This document shows, piece after piece, positions 36,706 through 46,922 of a stretch of DNA of 64,000 bases. This DNA is from Sphagnum compactum (lineage: Eukaryota; Bryophyta; Sphagnopsida; Sphagnales), in contig OZ234497.1 of assembly GCA_965153455.1 (NCBI GenBank), forward strand, positions 2,108,001 to 2,172,000, read 5' to 3'. The stretch's first letter is position 1; the number at the start of each line of letters is the position of its first letter. Position numbers and translations under genes: made by a program. A model generated the notes under the pieces. That model ran no database searches and had not been told where the DNA came from. It saw only the letters and a program-made list of their open reading frames with translations.

Positions 36706-39700
36706 TTACCTTCTGTCGGTTTCAGGCTGACATGCTAGAAAATGCTGTGAGAAGGAGCTGACATCTGTGCTGTAGCAGGAGTCCTCAGGCAACATGCCAA
36801 AGCCAGTAGCTCGGTGTTCCTCAAACTTGAGAGTCTCCTGTACATACTGGAAGGCAAGAGAGACAGATGTCTTTTCAAGAGCATTCAGCTGGAATGTGAA
36901 GAGCTTGCGGCCTCGACTGTTAACACTTTTGAACAGCTCCTTATACCTATGAACTATGTACTGGTAGGCTTGCTGTGCCTGGTTTCCTGTGTAAATAGGG
37001 CTGAAATCAGAGAACCACTCACAAGCTGTAAGTGGAATGCCCCGAAAAATCTTGTCCTCGAAGACATCATTCTTGTTCAGCAGCAACACAAAAGGCGTGT
37101 CTCGGAAGCAGGGGTACTTAAGAATGCTCTCAAACAGATCTCGAGTCTGCATCATCTTGTTGCAAAGAGTGCCCGAGCTGTCAGGCCACAACCCATCATA
37201 GTCACTGAGGGCAACACAAAAGATAATAACACCTATGTCCTCAAACATCTCCAGCCACTTTTGTCGGTCACTGCTCTTTCCACCCACTCGTATGAGTTGG
37301 TACCTGCAGTGACCAGAATCGTGTTTAAAAGACGTATCTCATCAGACTTGCGTTGGCAAGAATTCCCAGTCTATGAGAGTGAAAATGTGGCATGATCAGC
37401 TTTCCTCTCTTCATTGCAGCACTGTCAGTCCACAAATATAAACTTCAGCAGAATCAGACAAAAGCAAAACAAGCAAGGGTAACCCTTCATCAAAAGCAAT
37501 GTGCATAGCTGTGAGCATCACCTCCCAAAAGCAGAAGTAGATTCACAGTCCTGCCAGGGCCCAGAGTCAGAGACCTTGTCATCCAAATCAAAATCGATCT
37601 GCACTAGCCCAGAACCTTGGCTCAGCCCTTCTGCCTGCAATATGTCATTCTCTGTTGGTTCATACTCAGTCTTTGACACCTCCACCACCTGTACACAGTC
37701 CAGTGCACATCAACATCACAAGCATAGAAACACTAGGACAAGATGCCATGGTATCATGGGAACAAAAGAAAATAACAGTTTGAGAACATGGGAAGGCCCG
37801 AAACATTGGTGGCAGGGTGGAGACAAATCCATTGGAAAGTTGAAAGGTGGCCTGGATAGAGGAGGGCAAGAGTGTATATATACCCTATCCAGATAATAGT
37901 TTGCAACAGTAGGTAGAGAGTACAGCTCTGCTCTGCGCTCATACACTGCCTTGATTGCTGGATTATTCCACAACTCCTCCACAATTTGTGCAAACTCTTG
38001 TGTGTACAAGGAAGATGGAAATCTAGACTCCAAACTTTCAGCAGCCATCTTTTCCAAAAACCTGTCACTTGCTTGCTTCAACCGTGGCTCAATGGCAAAA
38101 ACACTTTTCCCCTTGCGGGAGGACATGGACTTTCGCTCCTTCTTTTCATTCCAAGTGAACACACCTGCCAGCAAAATAAACATTAACAAAAAAAACCACA
38201 ACCATGTGTTATACAAAATTCAGTCAGCAAGTTCTGTATGGGATATCAACAAGTGCACCCTCCTCAGTTCGTGCTCAACTACAGTGATCTTTTCAGCTTC
38301 CTACTAGACACCAATCAGTTGCTATAATGTTTGCCACCCACATCCAGGAGAAGAGAGATCAGTGCAGACCTGCTATTGGGTTGTCAATGATACTAGAAGA
38401 AGATGTTGATGATGCACTCAGCTGGGATGATTGTGCACGAATCTCTGCCAAGTCATCCTCCTCCTCCTCAAAGCGCTCACGAGCTTCCAGTAAGATGCTC
38501 ATGTATTTGTAAATATTTGCTTGTATGAGAGACTTGAAGTCGGCTTTCTCTTCCTTTGTAAACCCATTATTGTATAAAATCTTGGCCTGCTAATTAGAGG
38601 GCAGTCAAGAGCATGCCACTGTAGCATTAAATTATTGCCCTTGTGTACCATCCACCCTAGCAAGAGAGAGAGAGAAGAGACAGCAAATGAGCTTTGTTAC
38701 AGTAAAGTGATGGGTTCTGCTCACTGTACCTGCTTGAAAATAGTGCTCCTTCCAGAGCCCTCATGTCCAAGCAACAGAAGCTTGTGCACCTTGCTCTGAT
38801 CTAAATAGTTTGAAAATCGATTGGACACCGCCCCATTCACCTTCTCGCTATTTCCTCTTGAGCTTGATCCTGGTGTTGGCAATGAAAAGAATGGATAAAG
38901 GAGCTTGATTGAGGCCTGCAACCATGAGCAAACCTCTCTTCTATCCATAAGCAAACCCAAAATCATTTGTTTATGCCTTGAATTGCATGTTTCTCTCAGT
39001 GACAAGCTTGTCTAAGCTGAGCCACTTTTTCCTGGACTCATTGTCTTGTGAGTCTGCTGGGGTTCAAGAACCATGGTGCCAGAATATTGCAACATTTTCT
39101 ATGTTCTACCAGAGACCTTTAACAAGGAAGGACCCAATAAAGACTAAAAGACAAAAGCATGAATGAGAAAGTAAGGCAGATGGCCTGCTTGTGGATCAAG
39201 AGAAAAAGAAAACAATAGCCCAATTTCCAGGGGGGAAAAAAGTTGCCCATCTTTCCAATTTACCTTTTCCCAGATGTTGCCTTCCTTTCCCCAGATGTTT
39301 CCCTTGATGTTATTGAAGCCCTCTTCTGAGTAGTTTCCATTGTTTTCCACCCACAAATGGGTGTTAGGAGGACAATGGACACCTGCTAACTGCAGAAACA
39401 GTCATCCCATGCACAACAAGGAATCATTTGTTTTTCGCGCCTGGAGTAGTAAGCTAAAGCACCCAGTCAGACGAAACCCAGGCAAGATGCCAATGCACTC
39501 ATGATGATACAGAACTTCATAACTGCAAAAGAAAAAAGACTGCTTTGGTTACAGTGATGTGTACCTTAAGCATCTTCAGTTCCAGCTTGCCGAGCTCCCG
39601 GCCATTCATGAATATCTTTGTAGCACCATTGCTGGCATTTTTTTGGAGGTTACCACCAACCTTGAGTAAGGGACTGATGATGTTATCTGGCCTGTGCCCT

Positions 39701-42227
39701 TCCTTACCCCAAAGGCCCGTCTGACTGTCATACCAAAACCTTCCTGGCTTCAGATTTTGTGGGGATTTCTCACAACCCAATAGCAGTGCCATCTCTTCCT
39801 TCGAAAGCTTACTGCCGTTGACCCACACCTGCTCAGGACGAAGCTGATTGGCAGGACACTCCCTCTCTGCTTTCATGATTTGCTGCACCTCCAGAGGACC
39901 TAGCATATGTTTCAGAAGCCTCGAAGGTTTTCCAACACAAGGCCTCCTTGTCTCATGTATTGGTTGCCCAATGCAGCCAACACACTTGCGACCCTCAGGC
40001 ATTGACCCCATATGCTTTACCATACAACTGCTGCAAAACTTAGAGCTACAGACCATGCACACCTCTTTGTCTTGTAAGTGGCGGCTTTTTCCACAGCCAT
40101 AGCATCCCCCCTTCTTCCTGTCCTGTGTCGGAAAAAGTGCTGGTATGTTGCCTGACCCCCCTCCACTGGCAGGTTCTGAGACCCAACCACATGTGGCTAC
40201 CAAATCATGGGGAGGATCGTATGCTGGTTGACCCATCAATGACAATGCAGAATGATATGGCTTCCTTGAGCAAACAAGAGAATCAAGCATTTCAGGTAGA
40301 AAGTTTGACAAATCACTTAAGTTCTCTGTCATTGGTGCTGCGCCTTTGCCTTTGACATAATAGGACAGTGCAGCTAGGGAACCTGAAAGTGAAGATGCTA
40401 TGGATGGCGAAGCTGAGAAGGAAGTGGATGCAGGAATCTCTCCAATGTCAGAGGATGAGGATTTCTGAGAACGTTCGCTGGCATCTATGACTGCAACAGA
40501 GGCAGCTGATGAGCTTGTTGATGCAGGAGAGTCTGGGATGTCTGCAACATACAAAGGCAGCACCCTCTTTTCACCAATGTCCATGCTCTCCTCTGATGGT
40601 TGAGAAGGTGAGCAATAATGCATGATAGTAGTTTCTTCAGGCTTCATCAATAAGGGTGGCACCACTTCCGATGAGCTCACATAGCTCTGATCCACTCTTA
40701 CCTCTTCTTCTACTTCCAAAGAATTGTCAGGAGGAAGAAGAACAGAGCAGTGCTCAGTGTCTTGACCCTGTTGCAATAGGGTAAAAGATGACAACTCTCT
40801 TTGAGGTTCATTGTATTGTGGAGTTGTTGCCAGGTCTTGTGAACTCTCAGCAGCAGCAGCAGCAGCAGGAATATTGGAAACTGGCAAAGAGATGCTGGAT
40901 TCTTGAGAATTCTCAGAAGCTGGAATAGAGGCAACTGGTGATGTCAATGAAGCAGCCTCTTGAGATCTCACAGATTCAGCAACCACCGTTGTATTTGTGG
41001 GCTCTGACAAAAACACCATCCACATACCTGATAAGCTAGTTTTCCTTTCATCCTGCAGCAGCAACCTTGAGTCTATGGATGATGAAGAAGCTTTGCTACT
41101 TCTTTGCATCTCAACGTCCAGGGGTGGCTTATACACTTTGAACCCCATACATGAAGCCGTCTTCCCGAGTGGTTTTGGCACAGGAAGAGGATCAATCAGT
41201 GCATCATTGTCCGCCATAGTCATAGTACCAAAACCAGTTCCACCATCATCATGATGCATGATAGTTTGTGGTGGCGCACGATATTCCAAAGCATATGAGA
41301 AATCAAGGTTCTCTTGATCGAGGGTCAGTGAAACACCCATGGAACTCAGCAATTCTTCCAGTGTCTGTTCCTCCTGTTGACCTGCAACAAGAGCTGCCTT
41401 CTTCAACTTGTCTGCTACAGCTGAGGGTTCAGGTTCAGCAAACTCATGAGAGTCCCCAAGGAGCTGCTGCTGCCGCTGCCACCCCAGGGAGCTTTTGTGT
41501 GAGTACTCTGAGCAGGAACGCTCTTGAGAAGTGAATCCTTGCACAGGAGGTGTTTCTGGCATAGGGTTTGAGGGTTGCTGGAAACAGGCCACTCCTGAAA
41601 GAAAATTATCTGTAGAAAGAGGAGGAGGAGGAGGAGGAGGATTGGGTATGCTTGAGAGACCACATCGAGAACCTGGGCAAACAAGCAATCATTCATGCCA
41701 ATAAGAAAATGAGAATACATCTAGAAACAGTCCTTTGTCATAGCAGGGAAGGGGAAGCCTAAACCCTAAAAAGCCTGAAACCTTGAGAAGTGAACAGCTC
41801 TGCTTCTACCTTCGTCGTCACTGGACCTCGCAGAAGCTCGACTCCATCGCGGCACTGGACTCCTTGAGGCATTCGCTGCGTGCAGCAGGTTGTCATCCTT
41901 CTCAGTTTCTGGATAAACCTGCAATGCCTTGAGCATTTTCTTCTGCTCTTCCTCCTCCTCCCCCTCCGCCTGTTCTTCCTTCTTTTCCCTCTCGTCTGCC
42001 TGCGATTCTAATACTCTGTGTCTTCTGTATGCAGTATCATGTTCATCTGCAACACTTATTTCCTCCCCTTCGCTCCCAGCAGTAGAAACTAAGGAAGAAG
42101 AACTGGCATGATGAAGAACAGGAAGCTCAAAACTGCCATCACCACCCTGGGAAGAAGAAGAAGCTGCAGCTGGTGTAGCTCCCGCTGCAATCACCTTCAT
42201 GCCAGCGGAAAGCAGCAACAGCAACAC
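36706..42227 (-). CDS. Extra-large guanine nucleotide-binding protein (XLG)
   Basis: Eight minus-strand exons join in frame: 42227-41810, 41672-39565, 39389-39264, 38915-38730, 38586-38370, 38164-37884, 37688-37522, 37303-36706, giving 1366 residues (1436 with the candidate exon at 35545-35758). The long N-terminal half is acidic, Ser-rich and variable. A Cys-rich zinc-finger-like block (662-706; [22 protein letters not shown]) precedes the conserved XLG segment, which includes [11 protein letters not shown] and [14 protein letters not shown]. The C-terminal Galpha-like part has a degenerate P-loop GHEGSGRST (934-942, Arg for Lys), [26 protein letters not shown] (1244-1247) and STDVSSFSQ. XLGs pair with Gbeta-gamma dimers and act at the plasma membrane and nucleus in hormone and immune signalling. 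The gene is longer than the 850-950 residues usual in angiosperms, mainly in the N-terminal region. The first Met is chosen; a second lies ten residues in. Confidence 0.93.
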
Positions 42228-42960
42228 CGCTTATTGCTGCCGTTCTAAGACTCTCCTTGTAACTCTGCTACTGCTACTGCCACCACCACGTTCTCCTCTT
42301 CACCAGCTCCAGATCTCTGCACGCTCTTCAGCACAGATTCTGGAGATGCTGCTGCTGCTGCGACTGCTGCAGCTGCAACCATCTCTTCTCATAGCTACAA
42401 CACCCAACACACAGCACTCCTCAAACCCATCATCATTTTGCATCATATCCCACATACCCACTGCTACAATCCGCGCCTGTCGGTTTCTTTTTCTCTCTCT
42501 TCTCTTGTCTCTCACTCTGTCGCTCTTCCTCTGTCTCTGTCCCAACAACAAAACACCAATTCATTGAGAAGACAGAGTCTCTCTCTCACGCTCTGCGATC
42601 AAGCTCAAAGGGGAGAAAAAAACTGCTTCCAATTGAATGAAATTTTTGAAGAATTTTTTTTCCAGATTTTCTTATTCCTTGTCTTCTTCGTTCTCTCCTC
42701 TTTCACCCCATTCTTGTAGAAGAAATTATTGCAATGGTGAGAATCAAAGCTTGCGCAAGCAACAAGTTCGTCGAGCGAGCGAGCAAACCGCAACAACCAA
42801 CGAACACGAGAGCGGAGAGGAGAGAGACGGACTGGGAAGAGCGCGTTGTTCCAGGGAACGTCTGGGAACAACGTGTGAGAACAGCTTAGGGAATGGCAGT
42901 GGGAATACTTACCAAAGGGAACAAAGTGCACAAGTACCTAATGTGCTACAACCCTGCCTG
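42228..42960 (-). promoter_or_regulatory. 5' leader and promoter region of XLG
   Basis: On the minus strand the sequence upstream of the start is GA/CT-rich, with repeated CTG/CAG triplets (42345-42380), then becomes GC-richer with GAGC words to about 42860. Frames on either strand here are low-complexity. No TATA box is assigned. Confidence 0.4.
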
Positions 42961-43273
42961 TAAATAGGTACCTACCATGGCAAGTTCAACATTTCAGTGT
43001 CTCTAATAATTACCAAAAAATAATAATAATAATTGTTTTGAAGATTCTCTATGGAAAAGAGAAAATAATCAAAAAGATTCTTCATTTTCCTTGCCACAAG
43101 AATTTTTTTTCCTATGAAATTTGTTTTTTCTGAAATTTTTAATGAAAATAATATAACTTTCAAATTATTTTATTATTTTATATTTTATTTAATTATTTTT
43201 AAATTTTTTGTTATGTGTGTCCAAGCTGCCAAGGTAACATGGTCTTCCCTAGACATTGAGTTGTTATTAAGAA

Positions 43274-43452
43274 AACAAATTCAGACCACTAAATCCAATA
43301 ATCTCATTGGCTTTAAATTTTTTAAAAAACAGGTATATGCAACAACCCCTGTTTAGGTACACATTTAATTGTTTACACCACATGGTTAAAAATAAATAAA
43401 ATAAATTCAGACCAGCAAATCCAACAATTTCATTGGCCAAAACATTTTTTTT
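43274..43452. repeat. Direct repeat pair, about 128 bp apart
   Basis: 'aaattcagaccactaaatcc aataatctcattggc' (43277-43312) recurs as 'aaattcagaccagcaaatcc aacaatttcattggc' (43404-43439). A third, inverted copy lies at 48145-48180. Confidence 0.75.
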
Positions 43453-43910
43453 AAACTGTTTTTCTGGCAATACAGCTGGGTGTCATGAGAAAAAAAAAAA
43501 CAGTTTTGAATAAATAAAAACCGGGACCAGGTTTCACGCTCTCCGTAAAGCCGAACAAAGCCCTCGACAGGCCCACCTCGGCTCCACCACCTCACACAAG
43601 CCCCTCCTTTTTTTTAAACTTTCCCACGACCTCAGACTTTATCGTATGCATATACAACAATCCCCCTTAAGTTAATTGTTAAAATTTCTTGTTTTTGCCA
43701 TACTCGACCCCCCCCTACTCGACCCCACTTGCGGATGTTTCGTTCGATTAGATAATTGTTTTTCCTGCATGGTTGATTTATTTGTGCGGAGGAGGTTTTG
43801 GACACACACACACACACACCAGCACCCCCACCACCCAACCCCACTCGGTCTTGTGAATACAAGTACCGTACGGCAAACATTGTTTTTTCAAGGCTTGTTA
43901 GGCACATGCA

Positions 43911-44050
43911 GGCTTCTTTCCGGGCGTTTGGAAGTCCCCAATTTTTGTTTGTTAGTGCAAACGGGCTTTTCTGGGCAATTTGGAAGTCCAATTTTGGTTT
44001 GTTAGCAAACCGAGGCTTTTTTGGGTGTTCGAAAGTCCAAATTTTTGACC
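43911..44050 (+). repeat. Three degenerate tandem units of about 45-55 bp
   Basis: Units start with ggcttctttccggg (43911), ggcttttctgggc (43964) and ggcttttttgggt (44011). Each is followed by 'gtttggaagtccaaattt' variants and, in the first two, 'tttgtttgttagcaaac'. Units shorten along the array. Confidence 0.7.
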
Positions 44051-45637
44051 TTTTTGGAGGGACGGGGTTATCAGGAATTTTATTTTTATATATACCGTAG
44101 CCGACCGTCCTTTTTCACTTTATGTGAAGAAGATATTTGTGCTTCCCTCTTACCTAGACGGGGTTAGCCACTAATTAATTATTAATTAATTAACTAACTA
44201 GTTAGGAGGCCTAATTTTTATTATTAAAAGTTACGTACTAATTAATTATCTTTTGAAATTGCCAGAAATTCTGAAAATTATTTTACTTAATAATGCCAAA
44301 AATCTGAAACAAACTCTCAAGCACGTTAGCTTCATTATTTAATATAGTGCCTAATTGTAAAATATTATTATTTTTAATGCCCAAAGTAAATGGCAAACAA
44401 ATTATTATTATTATTAGGCACCTTGTTGCCAAAATCCACCAAGGTAGTAGTAGTAGTATTAGTGCATGATGTGTGTGCTCGCTCGCCGGAGGTTGTTGGG
44501 AATTCTAATTTTTAAATCGGGTTTTTGACATAGTCTAACCCTTTAGTTTCAAAAAACAAATTGCCTAATGTGAAGTCCACTTTTGAGCAATTTTATGATG
44601 AGCTTCTTTTCCTCATAAATGGAATTGTGTATTTTAATGCAGTTTTGGAAAAGGAAAATTATTTTTTGGCCTTGGAATTTTGAACTTCTTCCAAGGGTTA
44701 TTAATTTTTAAGCACTTGTTTAGATTTTTATTTATTTATTTTTGGCTTGTAATTTGACTTGATTTGTTTTTTGATTGGATTGAATTTCCATAATTCTTCT
44801 TTTGCCTTAACATACAATTTAATGTAAATGGCAAAGCCATGGTGTGACAAACACCCATTGTTCCATTTGGTTTGCGACTAGGCCTTAACCCTTCCAAATA
44901 GTGAGACTCCTTAGAACAATTTTGATTGATATATATTGGAAAAAGCCCTTGACAATTAAAGATGGTGTGCGGAGTTATTGTTTTGTAACGACGAGAGCAA
45001 AAGTTAAGCAATTTTCATCTCTAGAAACTAAATTTTAAAATGAAAAAAATAAATAAATTTTTCACAAAGAACTCTGAAATTAAGCCTAACTTGAATAATA
45101 ATAAAATTGGGATGGATGATGATCCTAGGACGTGAGGTTTTAATATATACTTGGACCAACAACAAGCACAAGGGCATACATACCACTATTTAGGTATGCC
45201 ACGTGACATTGATTCAGAAAAGCTTCAATTGTCATTATTGACGGAAAGGAGAAAAAGCACTACACAAAACACCCCCCAGGAGGTTTAGGTTTTGTAAAAG
45301 CCCAAAAGGAAGGAAGACAAAGGAACAAACAAACAAACAAACAAAATTCCACTTGCAAGTGCAAACCATTCAATAACTTGCACAATTATTGTGTCCCTCC
45401 CCCCCCCACCCCCTTTAGTAGGTCCTACCTTAGAAGTTAGAACTCTCTTTGGGTATAAGGTTTTTTTGGCAAGTAATAAATAGAGTTTAACCTACCTATC
45501 TCATTTTCAATATATTTTCTTGCCCTGCATTAAAGACATTTATATATTTTATTTCAAATTAATTCAATATTTTAGACATATAATGTATGTATATCGTATG
45601 TATAATATGTTGCATGTAATGAGATGTCACATGCAAC
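44051..45637. other. Gene-free stretch
   Basis: AT-rich with (ATT)n, (TAG)n and (AAAC)n runs. At 44790-44855 the phrase 'ccataattcttcttttgcctta ... gtaaatggcaaagcca' is a dispersed copy of the direct-repeat segment found at 21358-21410 and 23105-23165. No exon is seen. Confidence 0.5.
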
Positions 45638-46820
45638 CACTAGTAGAAATCAGCCAAAATGTAACCACTCCATTTACGACTACATGCGACTTGTAATTGT
45701 TTGCGACTAGATTTGGAAATATTTGTAACTACAAGATCAAATTTAAACTATTTTGATCATTCTCACAATTATGATGCAACTATTAAAAATTTCATCATAC
45801 TGGTTGGATCAATTTTACATTTATTTTCATCCATTAATAGGTTGATATGTCCCATTAGTCGCAATAATCACCAAATTAGTTGCATCCCAAAGATATTCTA
45901 CAATGCCATGCGGATGTATTTTAATGTATGTACTATATATATATATATAATATGCATACGTATATATATTGTTCATATAATGAATCTCAAAATTAATATT
46001 TGAACTTTGAATTTTTTATTCACATCTGAAAATTGATATTTTAATTTTGAAAATTGTTATTTCAATTGTATAAAACATTATTTGAATTTCAAATTTTTGA
46101 GTTGAATATGATTTAAAAAATTTGTGCACATGGGATGGGCTAATCAAAAAGTTTAACCCAAAAAAAATAAAAAAATTATGCACATTTTTAAAGTACTTAC
46201 TTTCCCAACCTACTTATCTACCTAGCTAGGTACGTACTTAATTTGACCTACCCACCTAGGTCGACCTACGTACCTACCTACCTATATGAGTAAGTATTTA
46301 AGCTAGGAAGGTTGAACCTACCTACTTATTTTTTTATCTAAATAGGTAGGTTGGTATGTAGCTTAAGTTTGTAGGCACTTATTTATGTACCTACCTAGGT
46401 ACCTACCAACCTAATATTATTTTTGTTTTTATTTTTTTAATGCCACATGACATACTTACATTGGGCCACGTGTCATAATATAAGATCATCTAAGTATTTG
46501 ATTTGAACATCCTAGATTATTTCAAAATAATAATTATTTTAAATAATCAAATATTAAAACACGTGGTAGCACATCATTTGCCCTCAATTATGACCAAAAT
46601 AGTTGCATTTTAGTTGCATGTGACAATACGTATACAATCGAGTCAAAGGATGAAATGTATTTGTTAACTTTTTCTTTCATACAATACTTCTATCATTTGT
46701 AACTAGTTTATCACATGTGACTTGTCTTACGCGACTAAAGGGATTTTAGTTGCAAAATGTCTTCTGCGACTAGAATGTAGTCGTAAGAACTAGTCGAAAA
46801 TACATGTTTTTCTTCTAGTG
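45638..46820. mobile_element. Non-autonomous CACTA (En/Spm-type) transposon
   Basis: The left end is CACTAGTAGAAAT. The right end, read from the other strand, is CACTAGAAGAAAA, so the 13-base termini match at 11 positions. Both are directly flanked by AAC (45635-45637 and 46821-46823), a 3-bp target duplication as expected for CACTA elements. Subterminal regions at both ends carry repeated GCGACTA/TGCGACT/AGTCGTA words. The interior (about 1.1 kb) has no transposase frame, only AT-rich sequence and a TACC/GGTA-rich block at 46195-46415, so the element depends on others. A possible alternative right end (...ACTAGTG) lies at 46922 after a second copy of the subterminal sequence. Confidence 0.8.
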
Positions 46821-46922
46821 AACTTGTCTTATGTGATTAAGGAAAAAAATAGTTGCATGTGTTGTGTGTAATTGTAAATTAATTGCAAATGAAAATTGCA
46901 AAACAAATAAATTTTACTAGTG

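Noticed and set aside
36814-37395. 193-codon plus-strand frame
   Set aside because: Exact antisense shadow of XLG exon 8.
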